Source of the DNA: Theropithecus gelada | Lineage: Eukaryota > Chordata > Mammalia > Primates > Cercopithecidae | Direction: 5' to 3' | Assembly: GCF_003255815.1 (NCBI RefSeq) | Contig: NC_037673.1 | Coordinates: forward strand, 9,528,476 to 9,592,475 | Length of the DNA stretch: 64,000 nt | Shown: piece by piece, positions 47,136 to 58,563 of the stretch | How positions within the stretch are numbered: position 1 is the first letter of the stretch | Layout of the letters: each line of letters begins with the position of its first letter | Position numbers and translations under genes: made by a program | The notes under the pieces: model-generated | Seen by the model: the letters and a program-made list of their open reading frames with translations, nothing else | Database searches by the model: none | Told to the model about the DNA's origin: nothing

Positions 47136-47529
47136 ACATGTCACGCTTATTTATAAGAATCTAGCATCTTCTGTCCTGTCCATCTTGGACACTTCAAGTG
47201 ACAAATTTTTACTATCCAACCTCAAGTTAAAAGCTCAGCTGGCCTCTCTGCCTTTTATGTAGGACTCTTTTCCTGGTTTTTCAACCTCTCACTTACTGTA
47301 AATTCTCTAAGGGAAGAAGTAGCTCACAGAACGTTGGCTCACCTCTCTATAATTCCTTTCCCTCTGGATTATTTGTGATTCAAGTTTTTGTTGCTTCAGC
47401 AGTTCTTCCATGTCTTTAATCTGACTTTTAAATAAATATTTACTCTGTCCTTCCTCATTTTGTGGAAAAGTCTTTGGTCTTCCACAACCCAAAGTACCAT
47501 TTCTGACATGCCCCTATCTTTTATAACCA

Positions 47530-48900
47530 GTACTTCCTAAATGTTTCTCACATCATTCCACTTTTCTCTATCTCCTCCACCATTACCATTTCATCTCTTA
47601 CCTAGAGTATAGAATATCTTGCAACTAATCTATCTTCAGCCACTATTTTCACTTTTAATCTGTTCTCTATAAGCAACTACAGTGGTATTACAACACAAAA
47701 GTATTAGTTTCATATTTTTGTATAGCAAGTTGCCACACATTTAACAGCTTAAAATCAAACATGTTTACTATTTCACAGTTTCCATCCATCCAGAGATGAA
47801 GGGTGAACCACGAAAAATATAAAGCATTTTCAGGTTAAAGACTTAATAAAGAATAATAGCCTCAAAATTCCTCTGTTTCTGAAGTGAGGAGATGGCTGGG
47901 TACCAGAATATGACCACAGTAGCACAGGAATCCAAACACAGTTTAGTTAGGTTCTCTGTTCAGAGTATCACTCGTCTTCAATATAGTTGCAAGCTGGGAT
48001 ACATTCTCAACTGAAGTCTTCAGTGTGGAAGAATCCTCTTCCAAACTCATTCAGGCTTTGCAGATAGACAAAAAGCTACAGCGTTTTGTTGGCTGTCTGC
48101 TGGAAGCTGCCCTCATATCCTAGAGGTTTCACTTAGTTCCTTGCCATGTGAACCTCCTCAACATGCCTGCCCTCTTCATCAAGCTAGCAAGGATAATTTC
48201 TTGCTCTAGTATATTAAGACAGAATCCTACATAATGTAATATTATCATTGGGAATGACATCTCATCATCTTTGCATATTCTACTGGTGAGAAGGAAGTCA
48301 CAGGTTCTACCCACACTCGAGGAAAGGGAAATATGAAGGATATAAACCGGGGGGGGGAGGTGCTGAGATCATGGAGACAATCTTAGAATTATGCCGTTTT
48401 TCTATTACATTAGCCTCTTCCCAGATTAAAACCCTTCTATGGCTTCCCATTGCTAATAGGAAAAAAATTTTTAATGACTTACAAATTCCTGAATGATCTA
48501 AACCCTAACTCTCTATCTTCATCTCACACTATGCCATCCCTTATTACTTGTATTCCAGTCACATTTTTTAGTTCTTTATATTTGCCCTATTCTTTCTTAC
48601 CACAGGGTCTTCTACTATGCTTTAATTCTTACCTAGGTCATGCCTAACCATTCTTAAAGTTTCAATTTAAGCATAATTTCCTCTGTAAGTCTTCCCTGAC
48701 ATATTTAAACAGGATAAACCTCATTATATAGCCTCAAATACATCTTGTTTGTAATTTCATATCATGCATCCACTTATTTATGTGATTATTTGGTTTCAGT
48801 ACATCTCCCCTCCTAGACTATAAGCTCCGTAAAATCAGATGCTTTGTCTGAATTTGGCTCCATTGTATCCTAATTAGCTATGAACTTCATATTCTGCTCG
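47530..48900 (+). mobile_element. L2 LINE split by an antisense LTR
   Basis: The left part (47530-47690) has 'accatttcatctcttaccta' with 'cttgcaactaatct', and 'taatctgttctctataagc'. The right part (about 48380-48900) resumes with 'cccagattaaaacccttcta' and 'tggcttcccattgctaat', then 'ctgtaagtcttccctgac' and 'gactataagctccgtaaa'. The order is that of L2 and the break falls in its interior. Confidence 0.75.
47695..48360 (-). repeat. Ancient LTR-like insert inside L2
   Basis: 'gtattagtttcatatttttg', 'ttaacagcttaaaatcaaac', 'ttccttgccatgtgaacctc' and 'aggaagtcacaggttctacc' fit an old ERVL/MLT-type LTR in reverse. It ends near a run of G (48350-48357). Subfamily unresolved. Confidence 0.5.
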
Positions 48901-49212
48901 GAAGCTTTCAGCATTTTTTAAGGCCTTTTGTAATAGATGAACTTTTCTACAAAAAAACTAAGCTAATCAAAGATTTTTCTAAATCAGCTGATTCTATAAA
49001 TCAGAGCCAGGATGAAAGAGAGTCTGAGAATGAAGGTGGCCCTTGCCAGGTGAATTTTCCCAAAGCTGAGGTCTGACCACGATATTTACATGACCAGTGT
49101 CTTCAATAGTGTCAACTGTCATCAAAAATTTTTTACACTCCTTATTGGACATAAAAGGCCCTCTGTGACCTGGACCAAACTAACGTTTCCAAACCTATTT
49201 CCTATTACACCC
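48901..49212. other. Unassigned, possibly L2-related
   Basis: 'ggccctctgtgacctggacc' near 49160 resembles an L2 motif, but the match is short. Confidence 0.35.
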
Positions 49213-49470
49213 TGCTATGGACTGAATATTTGCGTCCCTCCAAAATTCCTACATTGAAGCCCTAATGCCCAATGTGATGGTATTTGGAGGTGGAACCTTT
49301 GAGTGGTAACTAGGTTTAGGTGATGTCATCAGAGTGGAGCCCTCATGATGGGTTTAATGCCCTTATAAGAAGAGGAAGAAAGAGATCTTTCTCTCTCTCC
49401 CTCCATCCCACATGCACCAAGGAAAAGCCATGCGAGCACAGTGAGAAGGTGGCTGCCAGCAAGCCAGAAG
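49213..49470 (+). repeat. MLT1-type LTR, 3'-truncated
   Basis: 'tgctatggactgaatatttg', 'cttataagaagaggaagaaag' and 'gaaggtggctgccagcaag' are MLT1 landmarks in sense order. The usual polyadenylation end is missing after about 49470. Confidence 0.88.
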
Positions 49471-51100
49471 CAGGTCTTCGTGGGCATTATTGGTATATTT
49501 GCCAGACAGATTAACATGCGTTATTAAATTTAAAAACTAGTCTGTTCTGCTTTATCTCCCCCATAGAATCTAGATATCTTGCATGCAGTAAACATTTAAT
49601 GATATGTGCTGGATAAATTCGTTGCAAGTGAAAGTAGTTTCTGGGCAAGCTCCAAATTCAAGGCAGAAAAAAAATATTAGTGTTCTTCGGGGATAAGGCA
49701 GTCATTCAATGTGTCTTAGTTGTCAAGTGTGAAAAAGATGCAAGGCACCAAGTATGGTGCATTAATTCAAATGAAATTGGGCCCCAAGTACTTCAGAAAT
49801 ATGACAAACAAGCTAGATATCATATCAGGGAAACAAAGAATAAAGGAAAGGGAACAAAGGCTGAAGCCATAATACAATGAGTCCATTTGCAAATTCAGCC
49901 TAAATTAAGGACCAAGTAAGAGATGAAATGAGAAAATATTTGCAAAGTGTCTGCCAAATGCAATGGACTATTAGAGTAATTCTTTTTAATTTGGTTTACT
50001 GGTGGACATAACGATTATTGATAATGCAGTCGAGAATATCTTGGGAAATAAAGATGCACATTCTAGGGTAACAGTCCAAAACAAAACCAAAAACAACACC
50101 AACCAAACAAAAATAAGAGAGGAAACGTCAAATACCAAATAAAATGTAAAGGAATAAATGAAAACATATTATTCATATATTAGCATGAGCTTGAGGGTAA
50201 TGTTTCACTCTGGGACCAATTACTCTAAGGAAGGAGATAGAAAATTGGGGCAATAAACTATTTTTTAACAGTAGAAAAAAGTGTGTAACACAAATATAAT
50301 TAGATGAGATTTATATAAACCAAGAAAGCTATTTCTGATGAAGGGCTAGAAAACAAAGAAGGTCTTTGAATGAAGAAATGGGTACTTCAACCAAGAAGTA
50401 ACAAGCAGTATGCAAAAGTTTACAAAGTCCTGAAACTTTAAGCACCACTGACTAATTACTGGGTATTGTTTCTACCAATAGGACTATATCTTTGAGACAA
50501 GAAAAAGTTTTTGGAGGGCAACAACAATGTCTTATCTATTCTGGTCTCCTCATAGTCTGGGACAATGTCCTACACACTGGACAATGTGTCCAGCGATCCC
50601 CAGGTCATGTTGTATGTGTCTCCCTGGCATGCTATTTCTATGCATTTGTCTTGGAACAAACACTCTTCTCCCCTCTTTTGGAATAAATTAAAGCAGACAG
50701 AACAGAGACCATTTGATATCACATTCCTATATCTTTCCATCGGTGCATGCAACATCTCCTATTAAAAGTATTCAACACTCACCTTCTCTGAATGTATTTT
50801 ACTCTTGTCAGAAACTGCATTTAGGTGAAAATATCTGCTCATGTTTAAACCAATCCCCAAACACACACACACTGCACACACACAAACTAAGACAAACAAA
50901 AACGAACTCCACTTGTAAAACCTGAAATTTCTTGAAGGCTCAGAAGTTCAAAATAACAGTATTTCAATATGTGCCCCCGGAGTTGACCAATTGAAAACAA
51001 AATCAGGCCCACACTTTTCTAACTCACTAACCCTTTTTATGCTTCCAGCTTATTTCAATTCTCTCCTTACACTTTCTTTTGAAGTCTGCTTTTCTCTCAG
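49471..51100. other. Unassigned sequence
   Basis: AT-rich. A short CA patch lies at about 50863-50883. Frames under 70 residues without motifs. Confidence 0.5.
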
Positions 51101-51420
51101 GTGTAACCATGGGCAGCCTCAAAGTTGCAGTCCCAGGCCATCTGCTCTTAGCTGTTCAATGTCTCGGTTACCTCATTAACTCCCATGATCTCACTACAAA
51201 CTGTGAAAATGATTCCCAAAGCTACAGCCCAGCTCTGACAGCTCACCCTCTAGTAAGTCCCACATAGGCAGGCACTTACAGGAGAACTTCATGGATGACC
51301 CTAAAACTCACAAAACCTCACATGCTGAAATCCAAGTTGATCTTCCTCTCAACAACTTTCTCAAATTGTCCATTGTTACAAACAGCCTTAACATATTCAT
51401 ATCATATTCAGGTTTGGACC
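51100..51420 (+). mobile_element. L2-like LINE remnant
   Basis: 'caatgtctcggttacctc', 'actcccatgatctcactac' and 'gatgaccctaaaactcac' with 'tgctgaaatccaagttg' resemble the central L2 coding region in order and composition. No frame preserved. Confidence 0.45.
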
Positions 51421-52060
51421 ATCAGAAAATGTTTGTACTTCTTCTCTTTTGTCCCATGTCTGATCTTACATAACATGGTAAAGGGGTCTATTTTAGATCC
51501 TTTTTTTAAAAAGTTCTTTGGGTTTCCCCTTTTGATTTTTATAAAGTTATACCCTCAATACCTAACTTCTAGATCCCTGAAACAATACACAAGTTGGTGT
51601 CCTTGGCCCTGGGTTCTCCAGCTCTAGGCCATCTGTCTTAAGTCAGTTTCACTAAACATAGAACCTGAGATGGGAATTCTTGCTCATGTGCTCATTTGAG
51701 GGGGTGCTCTTAGAAGAAGAGGGTGAAGGCAGCAGGATGCACCTAGGGCAAGATACTAACAAAAATGTACTCTCACCAGGGACTGGCTTGAGCCAATGTC
51801 ACATGGAAGCTTTGGAGCATCAACGACAAGCCAGGTGGAGCTGGTGCCACCTTGAGACAAGGTGACCAGTCATTTGTAAGCTTTTGACGGTCAGTATGCC
51901 TGGTGGCTGGGTTGCTTCCCCTCCTAGAGGGTTCCATTAGCCAAGGGCAACTCTCCAGAGACAGGACAGCTGTGGACCGTAGCCACACTAAGAGCAGCTG
52001 GGGCCTGGGTGCACCAGTGGTGGAGGTCATCTGGGCAGGGCACCAACTACTTCCCCAACA
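51421..52060. other. Unassigned sequence
   Basis: No landmark. A 113-residue frame begins here at 51903 and crosses into MER5A, so it is chance. Confidence 0.5.
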
Positions 52061-52252
52061 CAGTGGTTCTCAAAGTGTGGTCCCTGGACCAGTGGAGCAG
52101 CATCATGCAGAAACTTGTCAGACATGCAAATTTCTGGGCTCCACCCCAGACTTAGTGAATCAGAAACTCTGGAGTGGGACTGGATCCCAACTATCTGTGT
52201 TTGAACAGTCCCTCCAGGTGATTCTGATGCACACTAAGGTTTGAGAACCATG
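52061..52252 (+). mobile_element. MER5A DNA transposon (hAT-Charlie), near full length
   Basis: It starts 'cagtggttctcaaagtgtgg', contains 'gaatcagaaactctggagtg' and 'ccaggtgattctgatgcac', and ends 'ggtttgagaaccatg' with inverted termini. About 190 bp, the family's full size. Confidence 0.92.
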
Positions 52253-52454
52253 GCACTACACCATCCAACACAGAGCTCATGAATACCTCTTAAGTCCCAA
52301 ATTAGTATTCACTGATCAAGAACCTGTAGTAACTCTTATCACTGCTTGTGTCAACAATAAATTCCGCAGGTTTACAATAAACACCTTCCATCAAATTAGA
52401 TGCCTTTTATTCCTCCAAAGGTCCATCTCAGCAACCCCTCTTTGTAGCTTTTCA

Positions 52455-52625
52455 TCATCACAGAATCACAGGATATTGGAAGAGAACTTGAAGGTTAATT
52501 AATCTAGCTTCCTCATTTTTGCAAATGAAACAACAGAGGCATCCAAATTGTAAGAATCTTAACCAAGATTATGCAATGGGAATGCAGGTCTCCTTATGTC
52601 AAGTTTAATGCTTGTTGTTATATAT
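52455..52625 (-). mobile_element. MIR-family SINE remnant (MIR3-like)
   Basis: 'gaacttgaaggttaattaa' with 'cttcctcatttttgcaaatg' and 'ttatgcaatgggaatgcagg' follow a MIR3-like order. Weak. Confidence 0.4.
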
Positions 52626-53099
52626 TATGCTGATTTCACTCTAAATTAAGGGTATGAAGTTTCAGGTTTGACAGGATGAATGAGCTCTGGACATCTATTG
52701 TACGGCAAAATGACTACAGTTAATAATAATGTATTATATACATGAAAATCACTAAGAGAGTAGATTTTAAATGTTCTCACCACAAAAAATAATGTGGAAT
52801 GTGAAAGGCATGTTAATTAGCTTGATTTAATCATTTTCCAATGTCTACACATATGAAAACATCACATGGTACACTGTAAATATATACAATTTTTATTTGT
52901 CTATTATATATATGTTAATTAATTTGGGGAGATATTTTTAAAGTTAAAATACATTTAAGAAAAGAAAATTCATTACAACATAGTCACAGTTAGGTCAGTT
53001 CTACCTCTTTACATTGGTGTTTGTGTTTTTGCCTGCAATTAATATACCTGCTTAGCTTTTTTTAAGTCTGTTTCCATTACTTCCTTAAGGAAATTGTTC
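52626..53099. other. AT-rich unassigned sequence
   Basis: No gene or landmark repeat. Confidence 0.5.
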
Positions 53100-53505
53100 A
53101 TGACAGACATGGTTTATGACGTTCCCGTTTGTCAGATATCTACCATCCCCTCAACACTTACATGTGAAGAATATGTTTCCTTGCCAATCAATGTTGGTCT
53201 TGGAAGGCACGACCAGAGGAATGTGAGGAGCTATGAGGAACCCTGAGTGCACATGGAGCGAAAGCACAGCATTTGACTGGACCCAACCCTCCTTCTCTCC
53301 ATTGTGAAAACAAGTCCCAGATGGAGATGCTCCTGGGATCTGAACTGAAAAGACACATGGATCAGAATTAAACCTGATCCCCACCTTAGAGTCAAGCAAG
53401 TCTAACGTAGCAGGGCCACCCCCAGCCCAGTGACCCATGGTGAGACACGAACATTGAACCACCATTCTGTATCGTTTGTTACACAGCACTGCCACAACAA
53501 TACAT
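53100..53505 (+). repeat. Old MLT1-like LTR
   Basis: 'agcagggccacccccagccc' with 'gtgacccatggtgag', and a terminal 'tcgtttgttacacagcactg' resemble the 3' half of an older MLT1-like LTR. The 5' half is not clear. Confidence 0.4.
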
Positions 53506-53544
53506 GTTCACACACACAGTTCAGATGCTGGAGGCCAAGCATGT

Positions 53545-53715
53545 TTTCATACACTGGAAATATACTAACTCACTTAATTAGCAGCCCTATGAAATAGGTG
53601 CTATTATTAAGTCAATTTTACAAATGAATACAGTAAAGCAAGAGAAGTGATGTAACTTGTCCAATGCTGCATGACTGTGATACAACCAGACCACCCAGCT
53701 CTGAAGGTCATGATG
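53545..53715 (-). mobile_element. MIR SINE, antisense
   Basis: 'gcagccctatgaaataggtg', 'ctattattaagtcaatttta' and 'tgtaacttgtccaatgctgc' are the MIR core in reverse. Confidence 0.78.
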
Positions 53716-54229
53716 TCCTCCACTCTGCAGGTGACATTTCAGGCATCTGGATGCTTCTGTGTCCCCCCTCTGGGTTCCCAGACTTCCATAGGAATTCCTG
53801 TAGCTTTACCTTTATCCCATTGTGTTGATTTACAAAGGTCACTTGATGTATCTCCCCTCCTAGGTGGAGAGGCCAAATACTACCTGGTCCACATAAAGAG
53901 CCTATAAAAAGGGGTTCAGTAAACACTGGTTAATTGACAAACTATGAAGACTCAAACTCAGCTCTCAAGACCAAGGGATAGTGCTGATGCTGTGGTCTCC
54001 CAGGAAAGCTCCCATCTTCATCTATACCTTTCACGCATCTGGGGGCAGCACAGCTCCATCCCTGTCTTGACTAGCTCTCCTAGAGCACTCACTCACCCAG
54101 ATATCACACTTCCCCATGATCTATCCTCAGCACATCTTTTCCACCTCCTCTTTCATTTATCTCACAGTTCATGCTAAGTCCCACTCAAGCACTCCACTGT
54201 CTCTCACTCCTATCTGACATGAAAGTCCC
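53716..54229. other. Unassigned sequence
   Basis: No landmark repeat or gene. Confidence 0.5.
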
Positions 54230-54510
54230 TCAACCATGCATGGTCTATTCCACCCTAACCACAGGTGCAAACCTTTCCCATCCTCAAAGTGCAGCCCAAA
54301 CACCTATCCCCTAGGGGTCCCCAGCTGAGCATCCTCTCCCCTCTTCTGGGCTTTAACAGCACATCTCTGTGGCTTTGGTGTGTGTGTCTCTAGGCCTATG
54401 ACATTCCTTGTCTACCAACTCTCTATGTGTGTGCTTATATCTGTTACTTCCACAAACCTCTTACAGCTAGGGTCCATGTCCAATTCATCTACATCATCCC
54501 AAAGCTTTCA
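54230..54510 (+). mobile_element. Possible CR1/L2-type LINE 3' fragment
   Basis: Pyrimidine-rich run with 'acctcttacagctagggtcc' near its end resembles the closing part of L3/L2 elements. Weak. Confidence 0.3.
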
Positions 54511-56990
54511 ATTAATAGCAAACATTCAACAACTATTTCCATAATCAAAAAGTAAAACTGGCTTGCTTTTGTGAGGTATTACTCGCTGTTAGCTTGTTCT
54601 AAAGGGAGCTGGGTGATGGCATGCAGCAGAATCCATCACAGAGGGTACATCAACCACCAGCTTCCCATCTGCAGATGTTACCCATTGTAGAGCAGCATGC
54701 TGCCTGTTCAGGCACTATTGCCAAACAGAAGGTTCTCTTGGCAGAAGAACTGGCACATGCTGTGCTCTGCAGGCTGTGCCCCCGAACCAGCTCTTCCACA
54801 CTGGCAAATGGGCATCCTTGAAATTGCTCTGCCCCATCCCCCATAGGCCTCCTACCACCCAGACAGATGGGCACACGTGTAAGTGTACCAGGGAGCAAGT
54901 GTGTACATCAGGTTGGAGCTCCTGACAAAAGATTTGTCTCTCATACATGGTATCAACCCTGTCCAAAGAGCAAAAGCACACCACTGTGTTATGGGAGGTG
55001 TTGCAAAGGAATTACCTTCGTATTCTAATTTTGGGATCCATTAATTAAAGAGTCCCAGACCTGGAGAGGGAGGGGGAGAATGAGAAAGAGCTGAAAGAGA
55101 ACATTCTGTCTCCCTTTAAAGTTTTGGCTGGTGGCGTCGGTAGACCTGGAAATGAATGTTGTCTCTTTTCAGGTGGAATTCAGATTTAAGACATTTTTCA
55201 GGAGCAGCTAAATCCGTGACCTGAGATGTCTATTGCTGCCTGCAAGACAGCAGGATAAGGGCAGTTCTCTCAGGGACTAGCATGCCTCCACACCCAGGGA
55301 TGAGTAAAAGTTTAACAAATTATCTATAAACCATGTTTATATAGAGAATGATACACTCAACATCCCACCTTCTTGATAACCTAGCTGCAGTAATGTCAGA
55401 ATCGAGCTGAAAGCCTTTCTTGACTCAGGTTGTCTTCGTGGTCTGAAGGCACACGTTGGTTAGACAACAAAGACAGTGCTGGGAGCAGCCAACATGGCCC
55501 GTGGTGTACATTACAAATGTAAAAGCCTAAAATTGACAAAGAAATAATACTACCTATAACTCTAAAGCACTTTAATTCTGGTCTTTTTTGAGACTAAAGA
55601 CAAATAAGAACTGCATTGATCCACTTGATCTACAGATCTCACAAGTAATTTCTTCTGCTGGGATTTCTTTTTATTATTTTACTTTCCAAACTCTAAAATA
55701 TCCATGACTCATTGGAACACAAGAAGTGCAGCATGAACATCCCAGTCGGTCATCTGCAGAATATGCCAAACAGCACAAGACTGCGGGGAAGCCACATAAT
55801 GGAGAACAGATCATCATCTGGCAAAGCAACTGTCCAATGGCCAGTGGGTGGCCCAGTTGCTGGACCAATATGCTGCCCAGTACTGGAAGGTGCTCAGTCT
55901 CAGAAATGGGTTATAAATATCCATTCAGGGCTGTGACCTTTGGAAGTTAAGAGCCTTAAAGACCTCGAGCTTTGCTTGTCACACTAGGGATGTCAGGTGC
56001 TTCTCTGTAGATAGAATCTATCCAGTCTGTTTATTGTCTGCCTTTTAAAAGTCACTCCTCATTTCCAGACAGCTTCAGACAGAGGCTTGACTAGGGATTA
56101 AATATCCATCATTAATGTGGCTCAGAGACATTGAAAAAGAATAAGAGAGAAAAGAAGAAGAGTTTAAATACCTCCCGTAGAAGGGATATCTCACTGTGAC
56201 AGCTCTGGATGTTTCATTTATTAAACAATGGAAGGTACAGTACATTATAGATGTGCTTAAAAATTCATTTGCAAAGGAGAATTAACTTTATTTTTAATGA
56301 AGAGTCAAGCCTTATCCTCTAGGAGGCTTTACAAAAATGGTTTTGAAGAAATTAACCTCTAATTTTATTTGCATGCATGTATTTCTAAAGCTTCGAAAGT
56401 ATTGAGGTCCACTAGTTTTGTTTTTTTTTTCAAAGTTACTTTAGCTAGTTGGATGACTTAACTGTAGATCATAAGAGTGTCCAAACTTATTTTCACTCCC
56501 CAGAATTTTTTTCATTCTCTCCTGTTTCTGTCAGGAAGTCACTATGTTCATTTGCCTGGTAGCAGGATGAATGGCCAACTCCTGGCATGTACAAGTGAGG
56601 AAGCTACAATTTGCTCCCCCTTTCCCTTGAAGGTCACTAAATTTAATACTGTGATTGAAACTCAGTGACTCCCACAAATCTCCAGAGAACTGTGATTCAT
56701 AAGGAGGAAGATAATTTGGAGGTGGGATATGTTAACCTGTGCACACATGTTAAGCAATTATAAATTGTTTCCTTTCATCTGTCTCAGATGTAATATATAG
56801 CAAGACTCTGAAGTATAAATCTTCTCTAAAATGAGACAGCCGGCAAATAGCCCATGAGGATACGTGGGTTTATTCACAGCACTGATACCCCTGTACAATT
56901 TCAGATGGTAATAAATGAGACTGATTTTCAGCCTTGGCTTGACTTGAACTGGTAGCTTCTATCTTTGGCTTCGTTTTTGCAGGAAAAAAA
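54511..56990. other. About 2.5 kb unassigned
   Basis: No recognised repeat, no splice-framed or motif-bearing open frame. Candidate single-copy DNA. Confidence 0.5.
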
Positions 56991-56996
56991 GAAAAC

Positions 56997-57028
56997 ATAT
57001 ATATATATGTGTGTGTATATATGTATGT
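56997..57028. repeat. (AT)n/(GT)n short microsatellite
   Basis: Alternating AT then GT and AT dinucleotides. Confidence 0.85.
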
Positions 57029-57290
57029 CTCATTTAGCCCACTGGCATCATTCCCAGTCAATGAATGAGTGTGACACTTCTCCCAGGTAACCATCTCAAA
57101 GTTTTCTAGCTGAGCTAGTTAGTATAGAAAATGTTTTGGCACTGGAAAAGACATGATAGAAATCATCGTTTCACTTGGTGCATGGGAGAGCAGGGGGAGG
57201 TAGGATATGCAGGACAAAGTAATTTTGACTTTGCTTCTCCCAGTCCATGTAACCTGTGATATCCCAGAATTGGAATCCCTGGATACACAC

Positions 57291-57745
57291 TGATGCAAGA
57301 CAGGCAAGCCCAAAAATCAGGGCTTAGTCCAGGAAGGTTTTCGGCTTTGCCCAGGAAAGAATTCAAAGGTGAGCCAGTGGTAGAAGAAAACAACTTTATT
57401 GAGATGGCAGTGTTACAGCTTCGTGACTGCTCCCACAGAGCAGGGCTACCCTACAGGCTGTGTCAAGAGCAGCAGCTCAGAGGCAGTTCTGCAGTCACGG
57501 TTAAACTCACTTTTAATTACATGCCAACTAAGGGGTAGATTATTCAGAAATTTTTGGAAAAGGAACGGTAACTTTCAGGGCATTGCCATGGAAAGGGGCG
57601 GTAACTTCCAGGTGTTGCCATGGCAATGGTAAACTGTCATGGTGCTGGTGGGCATGTCTTATGGAGAGGTACTTTGGGCGCCTCTTCCCTGTTTCAGCCA
57701 GTCTTTAATCTGGTTCAGAGTCAAGTCCCACCTCCTACCTCAACA
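57291..57745 (-). repeat. ERV1-class LTR, antisense, subfamily unresolved
   Basis: 'tgatgcaagacaggc', 'aaacaactttattgagatgg' (AATAAA on minus), 'gggtagattattcagaaatt', 'gttgccatggcaatggtaaa' and closing 'aagtcccacctcctacctca' are typical of an ERV1 LTR. No viral coding sequence adjoins it. Confidence 0.75.
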
Positions 57746-58082
57746 TGACTGTATCCCTGAATACACATGAAACCCTTGGCAATATCTAGGTCTTCTAATT
57801 GAGGATGACCAGAGGAGCATACACAGGAATAAACCTTTGCTGGAGAACCACACAGTGGCTCCTCGTGGGGGAGGGAATGGACATAAAAGAGATTTGAGGC
57901 AGAGTGACCAATGACGGAGGATCACAACAAGAAAAGGCACATTTGAGAGCAAGTAAAAGGTCAATGATACTGAGAAGTGCTGCACTTCTAAATCTACCTC
58001 CCAATAACCTTTTGGTCTAAACTGAGAGGGTTCTTCCTGTTTTTAATCAACCACGATTTTAATTTAACTCACACCATCTCCC

Positions 58083-58563
58083 TGTATTAGTTTGCTAGAG
58101 CGGCTGTGATAAAATACCAAAACTAGATGGCTTAAACAACAGTGATTTATTGTCACACAGTTCTGTAGACAAGAAGTCTAAGATGGAGCTGTCGGCAGGG
58201 TTGGTTCCTTGGAGGACTGTGAAGGAGAATCTGCTTGAGCCTCTCTAGCTTCTAAAGGTTTGCTCGCTGGGATCTTTGGTGTTACTTGGCTTGTAGACAC
58301 ATCACCCCAACCTCTGGCTTTATGTACACACATCATTCTCCCTGTGTGTGCCCCTCTGTGCAGAGATTCCCTTTTTTTTTTTTTTTTTTTTTTTAACAAG
58401 GACACCAGTCATATTGGATTAGGGGCTTACCTGCTCCATTGTGACTTCATATTAACTAATTACATCCACAACAACCTAATTTCCAAATAAGGTCACATCC
58501 TGAGCTTCTGGGAGTTCAGACTTCAACATGTAAATTTGGAGGGATGCAATTCAACATGTAACA
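58083..58563 (-). repeat. MLT1 LTR (MLT1C-like), antisense
   Basis: 'tgtattagtttgctagagcg', 'aacaaggacaccagtcatat', 'tttccaaataaggtcacatc' and 'atgcaattcaacatgtaaca' are MLT1C landmarks in reverse. A T23 run (58372-58394) interrupts it. Confidence 0.92.

Larger units (their letters stand above)
38180..47400 (-). mobile_element. Ancient L1M/HAL1-like element, antisense, broken up by three insertions
   Basis: Segments 38180-38795, 38943-40240, 40574-40893 and 47136 to about 47400 read as one old L1 ORF1-containing element in reverse. 'tttaatgcaggtgtgctag' with 'aacaaactcag', 'tctttcagcactttaaagc' and 'gaaagtcagacattattg' are the best landmarks. They are homologous to the ORF1 region of the L1PA copy, for example its 45120-45260 stretch. 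It is interrupted by a truncated Alu, a complete Alu and the full-length L1PA. I call it HAL1-like because I see ORF1-type but no ORF2-type sequence. The outer limits are uncertain. Confidence 0.55.

Noticed and set aside
46621..47262. 213-residue plus-strand frame over the L1 5' UTR
   Set aside because: It lies antisense in the L1 5' UTR and runs past the element's end. No start context, domain or family match seen. At most a part of an antisense L1 transcript.
55674..55950. Possible processed pseudogene at 55.7-55.95 kb (three overlapping short frames)
   Set aside because: No recognisable protein similarity, no poly-A tail and no flanking duplication.
57291..57745. Possible ERV1 provirus
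   Set aside because: Single LTR without coding neighbours within view.
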